A stretch of 64,000 nucleotides of DNA, from NCBI GenBank assembly GCA_022843025.1, contig JALHOL010000005.1:335870-399869 (forward strand). Direction: 5' to 3'. The DNA comes from Paracoccaceae bacterium. GTDB lineage: Bacteria; Pseudomonadota; Alphaproteobacteria; Rhodobacterales; Rhodobacteraceae. Position numbers and translations under genes: made by a program. Position 1 is the stretch's first letter. Each line of letters opens with the position of its first letter. A model generated the notes under the pieces. It was given only the letters and a program-made list of their open reading frames with translations. It did not search any database and was not told the DNA's origin. Shown piece after piece: positions 52,492 through 61,910 of this stretch.

Positions 52492-54744
52492 TCACTTCAA
52501 CCGCAGCGCATTCAGCGAAACGGTGATCGACGACAGCGACATCGCCGCCGCCGCCGCCAACGGCGTTGCCATTCCGACCAAAGCCAGCGGCACCGCAATC
52601 ACGTTATAAGCCGCCGAAATCCCGAAATTCTCGACAATCCGGCGCAATGCCTGACGGCTGATCCGCAGCGCATCGCCGATAGGTGCCATATCCTGCCCAA
52701 GCAGCACGATATCCGATGCCACCCGCGCCGCATCCAGCGCGCTTGCGGGCGATACCGACACATGCGCCGCTGCCAGTGCTGCCGTGTCGTTCAACCCGTC
52801 GCCCACCATCAGCACCCGCCGCCCCTCAGCCGTCAGCCGCGCCACCGTCGCGGCCTTCTCGGCGGGCAGCGCGCCCGCGGTCCAATCGGCAATCCCCAAT
52901 CGTCCGGCCAATTCGCCCACCGCACCCGCCACATCGCCCGATACCAGCATCACCCGCAATCCCTGCGCCCGCAGCGATGCCACCGCCTCTGCCGCGCCGG
53001 GGCGCAGGCTGTCAGCAAAAGTGAAGGCCCGCGCCGCGCCCTCTCCGGTGCACAGATAGGTGGCCGTCACGTCCAGCGGATCGCTCCCGCACCATTCCGC
53101 CCGACCCAGCCGCACCTTGCGGCCTTTCCAGACGCCCTCAACTCCATAGCCCGGAACCTCGCGCAACTCCTCCACCCGTGCCGGGTGAATACCCGCCGCC
53201 CGCGCCCCGGCCACCAAGGCCAAGGCCAACGGATGCGACGAAGCCGCCGCCAGCGCTGCCGCCACCTCTACCGCGGTCACCGGATGCTCGCCAAGATTCG
53301 TCACCTCCGGCGCGCCCATGGTCAGCGTCCCGGTCTTGTCGAAGACCACCGTATCCACCTCGGCCAGCCGCTCCAGCGCGGTGCCATGCTTGATCAGCAA
53401 TCCTTTGCGAAAAAGACGGCCCGACGCCGCCGTCACCACCGCAGGCACGGCAAGGCCCAGCGCACAGGGGCAAGTGATAATCAGCACGGCGGCAGAAATA
53501 TTCACCGCAAAGCGCAGATCGCCGCCGGTCTTCCACATCCAGAAGCCAAATGCGCTGAACGACAGGATATGCACCAGCGGCGAATACAACCGCGCCGCCC
53601 GTTCCGCCAATGATGTATACCGCGTCTTCGCACTCTCCGCGATCGCCACCAGATCGGCCATCCGGTGCAAGCTCGACGCCCGCCCCGCCGCTGTGACGCG
53701 CACCACCAGCGGCCCGGTCAGGTTCACCTCACCCGCCGACACCACCACGCCCTCCCCGGCAAAGACCGGCAGGCTTTCCCCCGTCAACAACGACCGGTCC
53801 AGTTCCGACTGGCCCTCCAACACCACGCCATCGACCGGCATCCGTCCGCCCGGCCGCACCCGCACCAGATCGCCCACCGCCACCTCGGCAATCGGCAGCA
53901 CCACCTCGGCCCCGTCGCGCAGCACGGTCGCGCGCGGCACTTCCAGCGCCGCCAACTCCTCTGCCGCAGACCGCGCCACCGCCCGCGTGCGATGGTCCAA
54001 ATAGCGCCCCGCCAGCAGGAAGAACGACAACATCACCGCCGCGTCGAAATAGGCGTGATGGCCCGAATGCCACGTCTCGAACAGCGAAATCCCAGATGCC
54101 AGGATCAGCGCAAGGCTGATCGGGACATCCATTCCCAGCCGCCCCACCCGCAAACTGGCCCAGGCCGATTTGAAGAACGGCTGCCCCGCAAACACCACCG
54201 TGGGCAGCGCAATCGCGGCGGAAATCCAGTGGAACAAATCCCGCGTCGCATCCCCCGCGCCCGACCAGACGGCAACAGACAGCAGCATGACATTCATCAT
54301 GCTGAACCCCGCCACCCCCAGCCGCATCAACAGATCGCGCCCCTGCCGGTCCGTCTCGGTCGTGCTGAGCAAACCGGGGTCCAGCTCATGCGCCTCATAC
54401 CCCACGCCCTTCAGTGCGGCGATCAGCGGCTCCGCTGTCACCTCGACATCTGCATCCACGCTCACCCGCCGCAGCGACAGGTTCACCCGCGCGCTCCGCA
54501 CACCCGGCACGGCTTGCAGCGCTTGCTCCACCGTCACCATACAGGCCGCGCAATGCGCCGTGGGAAGGGACAGCATCAACCGTGCCCCCTGCATCTCGGC
54601 CGCCATGGCGGCGATGTTCTGCGCGCTGGGTGCGGCAATGCAGGCCGGGCAGGCCGCAGCCTGCACATGCTCGGTCACCGGGCCAGACAAAGCGCCAGAC
54701 AAAGGACCAGACAATGAGCCGGAAAGGGGCGCGGAAACTGTCAT
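52492..54744 (-). CDS. ccoI: Copper-transporting P1B-ATPase CcoI (FixI) for cbb3 oxidase
   Basis: 750 residues. The N-terminal metal-binding part has CPAC (32-35) and an HMA domain with HCAACM. The membrane CPC motif is in VLIITCPCALGLAV, the phosphorylation loop in VFDKTGTLTMG, the HP motif in SSHPLALAL, and the hinge in MVGDGLNDTAALAAAHVSVS. It moves copper to the periplasm for the Cu(B) centre of CcoN. The first 20 residues are a Ser-Gly-Leu repeat (LSG x4) encoded by a 12-bp tandem repeat. Confidence 0.95.
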   Translation of the reverse strand: MTVSAPLSGSLSGPLSGALSGPVTEHVQAAACPACIAAPSAQNIAAMAAEMQGARLMLSLPTAHCAACMVTVEQALQAVPGVRSARVNLSLRRVSVDADVEVTAEPLIAALKGVGYEAHELDPGLLSTTETDRQGRDLLMRLGVAGFSMMNVMLLSVAVWSGAGDATRDLFHWISAAIALPTVVFAGQPFFKSAWASLRVGRLGMDVPISLALILASGISLFETWHSGHHAYFDAAVMLSFFLLAGRYLDHRTRAVARSAAEELAALEVPRATVLRDGAEVVLPIAEVAVGDLVRVRPGGRMPVDGVVLEGQSELDRSLLTGESLPVFAGEGVVVSAGEVNLTGPLVVRVTAAGRASSLHRMADLVAIAESAKTRYTSLAERAARLYSPLVHILSFSAFGFWMWKTGGDLRFAVNISAAVLIITCPCALGLAVPAVVTAASGRLFRKGLLIKHGTALERLAEVDTVVFDKTGTLTMGAPEVTNLGEHPVTAVEVAAALAAASSHPLALALVAGARAAGIHPARVEELREVPGYGVEGVWKGRKVRLGRAEWCGSDPLDVTATYLCTGEGAARAFTFADSLRPGAAEAVASLRAQGLRVMLVSGDVAGAVGELAGRLGIADWTAGALPAEKAATVARLTAEGRRVLMVGDGLNDTAALAAAHVSVSPASALDAARVASDIVLLGQDMAPIGDALRISRQALRRIVENFGISAAYNVIAVPLALVGMATPLAAAAAMSLSSITVSLNALRLK
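54683..54730. repeat. Four-unit 12-bp tandem repeat inside the ccoI 5' end
   Basis: Units CCAGACAAAGCG, CCAGACAAAGGA, CCAGACAATGAG and the more diverged CCGGAAAGGGGC follow one another. On the minus strand they encode Ser-Gly-x-Leu units near residues 8-20 of CcoI. As the unit is 12 bp, copy-number change would keep frame. Confidence 0.75.
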
Positions 54745-54748
54745 CGCC

Positions 54749-55213
54749 TTACCCCTGCGCCTCATCCATCACGAACAGCTCCAGCCGCTGCTTGAACTTC
54801 GTGCCATCCTGAGCCTCGGCCTCGACCACTAGCATCCACTTGCCCCGCGCCAGCGGCACATCGGCAGACCATACCCCCGCCACCCGCACGAATTCCGGCC
54901 GCACATCCTGCTTTGTCTCGGTTGCCCGGCCCACCAGCACCTCAAGCGACCGCATCGCCGCAGGCAAGCCCTCGGCATCGGTCACATCCAGCGTCAGCCT
55001 GCCGCCCGTGTAATCAGTGGCCACAGTCCAACCCAGCGCCTCTTGTGCCTTGCGCTCGGCATCAAAGGTCTGGCTCGCGACATAGCCATTGGCCACTTCC
55101 AGCCCCGGAAAGGTGCTGATGGCCTGATAGGCCATCACCAGATTGACCGCGATGATCACGCCAAAAGCGCCCACCGCGATTGCCAGCACATGCCTGCCCT
55201 TCAGTTCCGCCAT
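54749..55213 (-). CDS. ccoH: cbb3 assembly protein CcoH (FixH)
   Basis: 154 residues with an N-terminal membrane helix (GRHVLAIAVGAFGVIIAVNLVMAYQAI) followed by a periplasmic FixH domain (FPGLEVANGYVASQTFDAERKAQEALGW; RLTLDVTDAEGLP). FixH/CcoH interacts with the oxidase and is required for its stable assembly. The gene lies between ccoG and ccoI, one base after the ccoG stop. Confidence 0.93.
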   Translation of the reverse strand: MAELKGRHVLAIAVGAFGVIIAVNLVMAYQAISTFPGLEVANGYVASQTFDAERKAQEALGWTVATDYTGGRLTLDVTDAEGLPAAMRSLEVLVGRATETKQDVRPEFVRVAGVWSADVPLARGKWMLVVEAEAQDGTKFKQRLELFVMDEAQG

Positions 55214-55214
55214 G

Positions 55215-56645
55215 TCACTGCCCCCTGCCGTTGAACACGGTATCATGATTGACCCGCGCCGTCCCCCGCGTGTCGGCGATCCACAGGCGCAGGTCTGTCC
55301 GATCTGTCACCGCCGCCGGCGATCCCGGAGCGGCCTCGATATAGACGCGCTGCTGTAAGGTCTCATTCGCGGGCACCCGCACCAACGCATCCTCGCTGCC
55401 TTCCAGTCGCAGCACCACCCCCGTCTCTGACGTTACGGAAACCGAGAACAGCGCATCATCACCGGTCTTGTTGCGCAACCGCAGGTCATAGGTGTTGCGG
55501 ATCGTGCCATCCGACAGCGTCACATAGGTCGGGTTCCGCACCGGCGACACGTTCACATCGATCTCTGACCGCATGAACAAGGCCACCACCAACCCCACGC
55601 CGACCCCGGCCCAAAGCACGGTGTAAAGCACCGTCCGCAGCCGGAACACATGGCTCCACACCGATTTCGGCGTCTGCCCCGCCTTTTCCCGCACCTCATC
55701 GGTCAGCGCCATATACCCGATCAGGTCGCGCGGCTTGCCGATCTTATCCATCGTGTCGTTGCAGGCATCGATGCACAGCCCGCATGTGATGCAGGCCAGT
55801 TGCTGCCCGTTGCGGATATCAATTCCCATCGGGCAGACATTCACACAGGCCATGCAATCGATGCAGTCACCCTGCCCCTCGGGCACTTCACCCTTATGCA
55901 GCTTGCCCCGCGGCTCTCCACGCCATTCGCGATAGGCGATGGTCAGCGTATCCTCATCCATCATCGCCGCCTGAATCCGCGGCCAGGGACAGGCGTAGAT
56001 GCAGATCTGCTCGCGCGCGAACCCGCCAAAGGCAAAAGTCGTCAGCGTCAGGATCAGCATGGTCAGATAGGCAACCGGATGGGCCGTCCCCTGCACCAGA
56101 TCGACGGCCAGCGTCGGCGCATCGGTAAAGTAGAAGATCCACGCCCCGCCCGTGGCCAACCCGATCAGCAACCAGATCGACCATTTCACCGCGCGCTTGC
56201 GGATCTTCTCGCCATCCCAGCCCTGCCGATGCAGGCGGATGCGCGCGTTGCGATCCCCCTCCACCCAGCGTTCGACAAGGATATAGAGGTCGGTCCACAC
56301 CGTCTGCGGGCAGGCATAGCCGCACCAGACCCGCCCCGCCGCGCTGGTGAACAAAAACAGGCCCAGCCCCGCCATGATCAAGAGCCCGGCCACGAAATAG
56401 AATTCATGCGGCCATATCTCGATCATGAAGAAAAAGAACCGCCTGTTCGCCATGTCGATCAGTACCGCCTGATCCGGCAAGTTCGGCCCCCGGTCCCAGC
56501 GGATCCACGGCGTCAGGTAGTAGATCCCCAACGTCACCGCCATGATCCACCATTTCATGGACCGGAACGCCCCCTTCACCCGGCGCGGAAAGATCGGCTC
56601 GCGCGCGGCATAAAGGCTTGGCGGTTCGACATCTGGGCTGCTCAC
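55215..56645 (-). CDS. ccoG: cbb3-associated iron-sulfur protein CcoG (RdxB/FixG)
   Basis: 476 residues from a GTG with GGGAG 6 bases upstream. The start matches the family, whose proteins begin just before SLYAAREPIFPRRVKG. It has five or so membrane helices and a polyferredoxin part with CIDCMACVNVCPMGID and CITCGLCIDACNDTMD (2 [4Fe-4S]). WCGYACPQTVWTDLY and IYACPWPRIQ are further conserved Cys motifs. CcoG reduces copper for cbb3 assembly. An FnrL box lies 57 bases upstream of the start. Confidence 0.94.
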   Translation of the reverse strand: MSSPDVEPPSLYAAREPIFPRRVKGAFRSMKWWIMAVTLGIYYLTPWIRWDRGPNLPDQAVLIDMANRRFFFFMIEIWPHEFYFVAGLLIMAGLGLFLFTSAAGRVWCGYACPQTVWTDLYILVERWVEGDRNARIRLHRQGWDGEKIRKRAVKWSIWLLIGLATGGAWIFYFTDAPTLAVDLVQGTAHPVAYLTMLILTLTTFAFGGFAREQICIYACPWPRIQAAMMDEDTLTIAYREWRGEPRGKLHKGEVPEGQGDCIDCMACVNVCPMGIDIRNGQQLACITCGLCIDACNDTMDKIGKPRDLIGYMALTDEVREKAGQTPKSVWSHVFRLRTVLYTVLWAGVGVGLVVALFMRSEIDVNVSPVRNPTYVTLSDGTIRNTYDLRLRNKTGDDALFSVSVTSETGVVLRLEGSEDALVRVPANETLQQRVYIEAAPGSPAAVTDRTDLRLWIADTRGTARVNHDTVFNGRGQ

Positions 56646-56701
56646 GGTATTCTCCCGGGATTCTGTTGCCCCCGGTATCCTGCACCGGGGGCTCGCGCAC
56701 A

Positions 56702-56715
56702 TTGACATGCATCAA
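56702..56715. promoter_or_regulatory. FnrL-type box upstream of ccoG
   Basis: TTGACATGCATCAA matches the FNR/FnrL consensus TTGAT-N4-ATCAA with one change (C for T). Its 3' end lies 57 bases before the ccoG start codon. It probably activates ccoGHIS at low oxygen. Confidence 0.8.
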
Positions 56716-56768
56716 TCCAGCATCCGCGATGCACCTTTGTCGCATCTGGCACAAAGAACCAAAGACAA

Positions 56769-56873
56769 GTTCCAAGAATTTTCCCGAAAATTCTTGGAAC
56801 CCTCCGGCGGAAAATTTTGCATGGAAAATTTTCCGCCCTGCCGCCCGAAAATTTTCTGCAAAAATTTTCGGGC
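56769..56873. repeat. Three tandem AAAATTTT-cored hairpins between ccoG and ccdA
   Basis: GTTCCAAGAATTTT with its complement around CCCG (56769-56800, 14 bp perfect); GGCGGAAAATTTT around GCATGG (56806-56837, 13 bp perfect); GCCCGAAAATTTT around CTGCA (56843-56873, 13 bp perfect). AT cores inside GC ends are unusual for this genome. The array lies in the 371-bp region between the divergent ccoG and ccdA genes, which otherwise has no gene. Confidence 0.85.
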
Positions 56874-57016
56874 CTTGGCGGACGAAACGGTCCTCCACAG
56901 CCCGACGATCACCGTTGCGTGACCATAAGAAACGCAGGGCCCGCGCGCGCGTATGGACAGGATAACATGGGGGTGGGACGCGCCCTGTCCCCGCCCCCAT
57001 CGAAAGCACCACCCTG

Positions 57017-57733
57017 ATGCTGCAACTTCTTCTTGCCTATGGCGCTGGTCTGCTCACGCTGATCAATCCTTGCGTCCTTCCGGTGCTGCCCATCGTGCTG
57101 GCCTCGGCCTTGTCGGCAGACCGGCGTGCGCCGCTGCGCCTCGCCCTTGGCATGAGCCTGTCTTTCGTCGTTCTGGGGGTAGGCCTCTCCGCCGCGGGGT
57201 CCAGCCTTGGCCTTTCACCGGAACGCGCGGCGCAGGGGGCGGCGCTTCTGATGGCTGTCTTCGGCCTGTTCATGCTGGTTCCCAGCCTGTCAGCCGGTTT
57301 CGCGACAGCCACGGCTGGCCTCGCCGCCCGCGCCGATCAGTCCATCCGCACCGATTGGGCGGCCTCACCCACAGGTCAAATCCTTGGCGGCCTTCTCCTC
57401 GGCGCGGTCTGGAGCCCCTGCATCGGCCCCACGCTCGGCGCGGCCATCTCGCTCGCGGCCCAACGCACCGATCTTCTGGGCGCAACGCTGGTAATGATCG
57501 CCTTCGCCGCCGGCGTCTCGACCCTCATCCTTGCGCTGGCCTATGGCGCGAAATCCCAGCTTCAGGCGCGCAAGGCGCTTCTGGCCCGCCTCGCCCCCAG
57601 GGCCAAGCCGATCCTCGGCGCGGCTTTCCTCGCCGTCGGCCTCTTCCTCTGGTTCGGCCTCAACCACCCGGTCGAGGCCTGGCTGCTTGACACGCTTCCC
57701 CCGTGGCTGACCGATCTTTCGGTCGCCCTTTGA
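57017..57733 (+). CDS. ccdA: CcdA/DsbD-family thiol-disulfide transmembrane protein
   Basis: 238 residues, about six membrane helices. The redox Cys pair is Cys19 in INPCVLPVLPIV and Cys135 in VWSPCIGPTLG, the CcdA hallmarks. CcdA passes electrons from cytoplasmic thioredoxin to periplasmic thioredoxin-like proteins, for cytochrome c maturation or copper-centre assembly. A thioredoxin-like gene follows after 26 bp, and the genes sit within a cbb3-assembly block, so a role in CcoO/CcoP or Cu(B) maturation is likely but inferred. Confidence 0.9.
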   Translation: MLQLLLAYGAGLLTLINPCVLPVLPIVLASALSADRRAPLRLALGMSLSFVVLGVGLSAAGSSLGLSPERAAQGAALLMAVFGLFMLVPSLSAGFATATAGLAARADQSIRTDWAASPTGQILGGLLLGAVWSPCIGPTLGAAISLAAQRTDLLGATLVMIAFAAGVSTLILALAYGAKSQLQARKALLARLAPRAKPILGAAFLAVGLFLWFGLNHPVEAWLLDTLPPWLTDLSVAL

Positions 57734-57759
57734 TCCATCCCACAAGAAAGGCCCATTCC

Positions 57760-58179
57760 ATGATCACCCGCCGCACCCTGCTTGCCTCTGGCGCTGCCCT
57801 GCTTGCCCTGCCCATGGCAGCGCAGGCCGAAATGGCCAAGCTGTTCTACACCCCCGGCCTTGCCGAAAAGTACATGGCCGATGGCCGCGTGATCCTGCTC
57901 GATTTCTGGGCCAGCTGGTGTTCCACCTGCCGCGCGCAAGTCCGCGTGATGGATGAGTTGCGTGCCGAGAACCCCGCCTATGACGCGGCCATCCGCTTCA
58001 TCACTGTCGATTGGGATGAACATGGCGAAGGCGAATTGTCCAAAAGCCTGAACATCCCGCGCCGGTCGACGCTCGTTCTGCTCAAGGGGAATACCGAACT
58101 CGGCCGCAGCGTCGCTGGCACGTCGCGCGACGAAATCAAGGCGCTGCTAGATGCAGGTCTGGCCGCCGCCGGGGCCTGA
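57760..58179 (+). CDS. Periplasmic thioredoxin-like protein
   Basis: 139 residues with a signal starting MITRRTLLASGAALLALPMAAQAE, an RR-type N-region that might use Tat. The thioredoxin fold carries the active site DFWASWCSTCRAQ (Cys54-Ser-Thr-Cys57), and the cis-Pro side is NIPRRSTLVLL. The short C-terminal helix ends GLAAAGA. Probably reduced by the adjacent CcdA, it would reduce apocytochrome or copper-chaperone cysteines in the periplasm. It is not the cytosolic TrxA, because it is exported and lacks the WCGPC site. Confidence 0.87.
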   Translation: MITRRTLLASGAALLALPMAAQAEMAKLFYTPGLAEKYMADGRVILLDFWASWCSTCRAQVRVMDELRAENPAYDAAIRFITVDWDEHGEGELSKSLNIPRRSTLVLLKGNTELGRSVAGTSRDEIKALLDAGLAAAGA

Positions 58180-58193
58180 CCGCCGCACAGGAA

Positions 58194-58224
58194 AAAGGCG
58201 GGGTCAACCGGCCCCGCCTTTCCC
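58194..58224. terminator. Rho-independent terminator between thioredoxin and ccoP genes
   Basis: AAAGGCGGGG (58194-58203) and CCCCGCCTTT (58212-58221) pair perfectly around an 8-base loop, with A-run and T-run flanks. It can serve the convergent plus-strand thioredoxin and minus-strand ccoP. Confidence 0.88.
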
Positions 58225-58246
58225 AACTCCTGCAAGATCGATCAGA

Positions 58247-59128
58247 TCACTGACCACCGCCGCGCGAATGGACATAGGCCGCCACCGCCCGGATCTCATC
58301 CTCGCTCAGCCGCCCGGCCCAGTTCGGCATCACGCCGAACCGCGCGTAAAAGATCGTTTCCTTGATCTTCTCGCGACTGCCGCCATAAAGCCAGATCGCA
58401 TCGTTCAGGCGCGGCGCACCCTGCGTCGGATCGCCCTCGCCCACCTCCATATGGCAGGCAACGCAATTCTCGGCGTAAAGCGTGGCCCCTTCTGCGGCGA
58501 GCGTCGCATCATGCTCTTGCCCGGAAATGGCCAGCACATGTTCCACCACCGCATCAATCTGCGCGGGTTCCAGCAATTCATCCACCCCGAAGGCAGGCAT
58601 CTGCGAATAGCGCGCATCCGGATCGGTCGTGTTGCGGATGCCATGGGTGATGGTCAGGTGGATATCCTCGATCGTGCCGCCCCACAGCCAATCATCATCC
58701 AGAAGGTTCGGGTATCCTTTGCCTTCCACCCCCGCCGCACCCGACCCGTGGCAGGTCGAACAATTGGTGCGGAACACCGATGCCCCGGCCGGTTCGGCAT
58801 AGGCCATCAGCGCGGTATCCGTAGGGATCGACGCCAGCGGCGCCGCGATCAAGGCCGCCTTGATCTCGGCATTGGCCGCATCAAAACGCTCAATCTCCTT
58901 GACCACATCCGCCCGGGTTGAAGCCCCCAGAACCCCCGGCGTCGCCCCGTTGATCAGCGGCCAGGCCGGATAGGCGATCATGTAGCCCACTGCCCAGACG
59001 ATACAGGCATAGAAGGTCCACACCCACCAGCGCGGCATCGGGTTGTTCAGCTCTTCGATCCCGTCCCACTGATGCCCCGTCGTGCCGACTGGTTCAGACG
59101 GTTTCTTCGTCACTTGCTTGGCGCACAT
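58247..59128 (-). CDS. ccoP: cbb3 oxidase dihaem cytochrome c subunit CcoP
   Basis: 293 residues. N-terminal membrane segment ([21 protein letters not shown]), then two c-type haem domains with CSTCH (123-127) and CVACH (222-226), and Met ligands in SQMPAFG and FGVMPNW. It passes electrons from c-type cytochromes to CcoO. It is the last gene of ccoNOQP. Confidence 0.96.
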   Translation of the reverse strand: MCAKQVTKKPSEPVGTTGHQWDGIEELNNPMPRWWVWTFYACIVWAVGYMIAYPAWPLINGATPGVLGASTRADVVKEIERFDAANAEIKAALIAAPLASIPTDTALMAYAEPAGASVFRTNCSTCHGSGAAGVEGKGYPNLLDDDWLWGGTIEDIHLTITHGIRNTTDPDARYSQMPAFGVDELLEPAQIDAVVEHVLAISGQEHDATLAAEGATLYAENCVACHMEVGEGDPTQGAPRLNDAIWLYGGSREKIKETIFYARFGVMPNWAGRLSEDEIRAVAAYVHSRGGGQ

Positions 59129-59131
59129 CTC

Positions 59132-59350
59132 TCACGCCTCCTTCTGGCTGCTGGCGGGGGCGCGATCCGTATCGCGCCCGGCCTCGCCCGCCGGTTTCGT
59201 CTCGTTTCGAAAGATCTGCATGGCGGCTTCGTCATGCACGGGGCGACTGCCGGGCCGAAAGGCCCAGATCACCACCCCGATGAAGATCAGCGTCAGCGCC
59301 ACCAGCGCCCAACTGTCCGCGAATTCCCTCAGAAAGCTGTAGGTTTCCAT
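59132..59350 (-). CDS. ccoQ: cbb3 oxidase small subunit CcoQ
   Basis: 72 residues with one membrane helix (ALVALTLIFIGVVIWAF) and a hydrophilic tail rich in Arg and acidic residues. It is placed between ccoO and ccoP as in Rhodobacter. CcoQ stabilises the CcoP association. Confidence 0.92.
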   Translation of the reverse strand: METYSFLREFADSWALVALTLIFIGVVIWAFRPGSRPVHDEAAMQIFRNETKPAGEAGRDTDRAPASSQKEA

Positions 59351-59359
59351 CTCGCCCCC

Positions 59360-60085
59360 TTACCGGCTCGCATCCGGGGTAAAGGTCGAAAAATCGACCA
59401 TCGTCCCCAGAACCTGCAGATAGGCGATCAGCGCGTCCATCTCGGTCAGTTGCGGTTGTCCGTCGAAATTCGACACGTTCGCCTTGGCATAACGCTCCTG
59501 CAACCCGGCATAATCGCTGTTCGGGTCGCCCTGCGCCGTGAAATCCGCCACCGCGTTTTCCATCATCGCTTCGTCATATGGCACGCCCACGAAACGATGG
59601 GTGTTCATGATCTGGGTGATATAGCGCCCGTCGATTTCGCGGTTCAGCAGATAGCCATATTTCGGCATCACCGATTCCGGCACCACAGATTGCGGATCGG
59701 TCAGGTGATCCACATGCCAGGCATCGGAATAGCGGCCGCCAACGCGGGCCAGATCGGGCCCGGTCCGCTTTGACCCCCATTGAAACGGGTGGTCGTACAT
59801 CGACTCCGCCGCCAGCGAGTAGTGGCCATACCGCTCCACCTCATCCCGCATCGGCCGGATCATCTGGCTGTGGCAGACATAGCAACCCTCGCGGATATAG
59901 ATGTCGCGCCCGGCCAGCTCCAGCGGTGAATAGGGGCGCACCCCTTCCACCTTCTCGATCGTGTTCTCCAGATAGAACAGCGGCACGATCTGCACGATCC
60001 CCCCGATGCTCACCACCAGAAGCGACAACACCAGAAGCAGGGTCGCATGGGTCTCAATCGCTTTATGCTTATCAAGAAAAGCCAT
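59360..60085 (-). CDS. ccoO: cbb3 oxidase monohaem cytochrome c subunit CcoO
   Basis: 241 residues with an N-terminal membrane helix ([26 protein letters not shown]) and the haem motif CYVCH (68-72) in [24 protein letters not shown] conserved Met comes from [10 protein letters not shown]. It is the monohaem electron-transfer subunit next to CcoN. Confidence 0.96.
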   Translation of the reverse strand: MAFLDKHKAIETHATLLLVLSLLVVSIGGIVQIVPLFYLENTIEKVEGVRPYSPLELAGRDIYIREGCYVCHSQMIRPMRDEVERYGHYSLAAESMYDHPFQWGSKRTGPDLARVGGRYSDAWHVDHLTDPQSVVPESVMPKYGYLLNREIDGRYITQIMNTHRFVGVPYDEAMMENAVADFTAQGDPNSDYAGLQERYAKANVSNFDGQPQLTEMDALIAYLQVLGTMVDFSTFTPDASR

Positions 60086-60100
60086 CTCTCATGCCCCCCC

Positions 60101-61705
60101 TTACTCTGCCGGAACGAAGTTATTGGCGTTGACGGGGGCCTTTGCAGGCTGCGCCCGCACCGTCATCCACAGATTGTAGGCCATGATCAGCGCGCCCGTC
60201 AGGAACATCGCCCCACCCAGGCCCCGCACCACATACATCGGGAACTTTGCGGCCACCGTGTCGGCGAAGGCGTTCACAAGGAACCCGTTCGCATCCACTT
60301 CACGCCACATCAGGCCTTCCATGATGCCGGTCACCCACATCGACGACGCGTAAAGAACGATCCCAATCGTCGCCAGCCAGAAGTGCCAGCTTACCAGCTT
60401 CAGGCTGTACAGCCCTTCCCGGTTCCACAGGCGCGGCGTCAGGAAATACAGCGCGCCAAAGGTGATCATCCCGTTCCAGCCCAGCGCACCGGAATGCACG
60501 TGGCCGATGGTCCAGTCCGTATAGTGGCTAAGTGAGTTGACGGCCTTGATGCTCATCATCGGGCCTTCAAAAGTGGACATGCCGTAAAAGCCCACCGATA
60601 CCACCATCATCCGGATGATCGGATCGGTCCGCAGCTTGTCCCAGGCGCCCGACAGCGTCATCAGCCCGTTGATCATGCCACCCCAGCTTGGCATCCACAG
60701 CATGATCGAAAAGGTCATGCCCAGCGTCGATGCCCAATCCGGCAGCGCGGTGTAATGCAGGTGGTGCGGACCGGCCCAGATGTACAGGAAGATCAGCGCC
60801 CAGAAGTGGATGATCGACAGCTTGTAGGAAAACACCGGCCGCTCGGCCTGCTTGGGAATGAAATAGTACATCATCCCCAGGAAGCCTGCGGTCAGGAAGA
60901 AGCCCACCGCGTTATGCCCGTACCACCACTGGATCATCGCATCCTGCACGCCCGCCGTGACCTGCACGGATTGCGACGAAAAGATCGACACCGGGATCGC
61001 CAGGTTGTTGCCCACATGCAGCATCGCGATGGTCACGATAAAGGCCAGCAGGAACCAGTTCGCCACATAGATGTGCGGCTCTTTGCGGTTGATCAGCGTG
61101 CCCATGAACACGGCCAGGAACGACAGCCAGACCACCACGATCCACCAGTCGATATACCAGACCGTCTCGGCATATTCCTTGGATTGCGTGCCGCCCAGAA
61201 CATAGCTTGTCGCCGCCAGCACGATCATCAACTGCCAGCCCCAGAACACGAACCACGCCAGGTTCCCGCCCCACAGCCGCGCCGCGCTGGTGCGCTGCAC
61301 GATGTAGAAGGACGACATGATCAGCGCATTGCCACCAAAGGCAAAGATCACCGCGCTGGTGTGCAGCGGCCGTAGGCGGCCAAAGTTCAATATCCCCTGC
61401 GCCCATTCAAAGTTCAGCGCCGGAAAGGCCAGCTGAAAGGCAATCCAGACCCCCACCAGGAACCCGACCACGCCCCAAAAGGTCGTGGCAATCACCCCGG
61501 CGCGCACCACGCCATCCAGATATTCATTCGGCGTCGCCCGCTTCGGCTCGCCCATCGTGCGCAGCGTCCACATGAACGTAAGCCCTGCCGCCAGCATCAC
61601 CACCAGCGCGTTGACCTGATAGGCCAGGTCCCATGCATAATTGGTGGCAATCGCGGCGAAAACCGCAATGACCCCCAGCACGACCAATTTCGTGTAATCC
61701 CACAT
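60101..61705 (-). CDS. ccoN: cbb3 oxidase catalytic subunit CcoN
   Basis: 534 residues, twelve membrane helices, with the haem-copper oxidase histidines: [18 protein letters not shown] for the low-spin haem, [17 protein letters not shown] with Cu(B) His and cross-linked Tyr-type region, [13 protein letters not shown] for Cu(B), and [15 protein letters not shown] for the haem b3/b ligands. It reduces O2 with high affinity in low oxygen. Transcribed first in ccoNOQP, from a region carrying a perfect FnrL box. Confidence 0.97.
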   Translation of the reverse strand: MWDYTKLVVLGVIAVFAAIATNYAWDLAYQVNALVVMLAAGLTFMWTLRTMGEPKRATPNEYLDGVVRAGVIATTFWGVVGFLVGVWIAFQLAFPALNFEWAQGILNFGRLRPLHTSAVIFAFGGNALIMSSFYIVQRTSAARLWGGNLAWFVFWGWQLMIVLAATSYVLGGTQSKEYAETVWYIDWWIVVVWLSFLAVFMGTLINRKEPHIYVANWFLLAFIVTIAMLHVGNNLAIPVSIFSSQSVQVTAGVQDAMIQWWYGHNAVGFFLTAGFLGMMYYFIPKQAERPVFSYKLSIIHFWALIFLYIWAGPHHLHYTALPDWASTLGMTFSIMLWMPSWGGMINGLMTLSGAWDKLRTDPIIRMMVVSVGFYGMSTFEGPMMSIKAVNSLSHYTDWTIGHVHSGALGWNGMITFGALYFLTPRLWNREGLYSLKLVSWHFWLATIGIVLYASSMWVTGIMEGLMWREVDANGFLVNAFADTVAAKFPMYVVRGLGGAMFLTGALIMAYNLWMTVRAQPAKAPVNANNFVPAE

Positions 61706-61808
61706 TTCGCGTCCCTTCGTCTCGTGTCCCGGCCATGATCTTGAAAATCTGATCCAGCGGGGCCTCTTGCGACTGGAACGCTTTTGCAGCGCCCGGCCAA
61801 ATTATGCC

Positions 61809-61822
61809 TTGATCCATATCAA
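61809..61822. promoter_or_regulatory. Perfect FnrL box upstream of ccoN
   Basis: TTGATCCATATCAA is an exact TTGAT-N4-ATCAA palindrome. It lies 104 bases upstream of the ccoN start codon and 89 bases before uspA, in the divergent region. It is probably used for ccoNOQP activation by FnrL under low oxygen. Confidence 0.9.
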
Positions 61823-61840
61823 CAATCTGTGCGCCCCGGA

Positions 61841-61854
61841 TTGACCTCTGTCAA
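61841..61854. promoter_or_regulatory. Second FnrL-type box upstream of uspA
   Basis: TTGACCTCTGTCAA keeps the TTGAC-N4-GTCAA dyad symmetry with C/G in place of T/A at the fifth arm positions. It lies 57 bases upstream of the uspA start codon. It could be an FnrL site or one for a related FNR/CRP-family protein such as DnrD/NnrR. It is weaker than the 61809 site. Confidence 0.6.
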
Positions 61855-61910
61855 AGCAATCCCCGCCACGCGGCGTTATGGCTGTCTCATCCAATGGAAG
61901 GAGGCACCCC

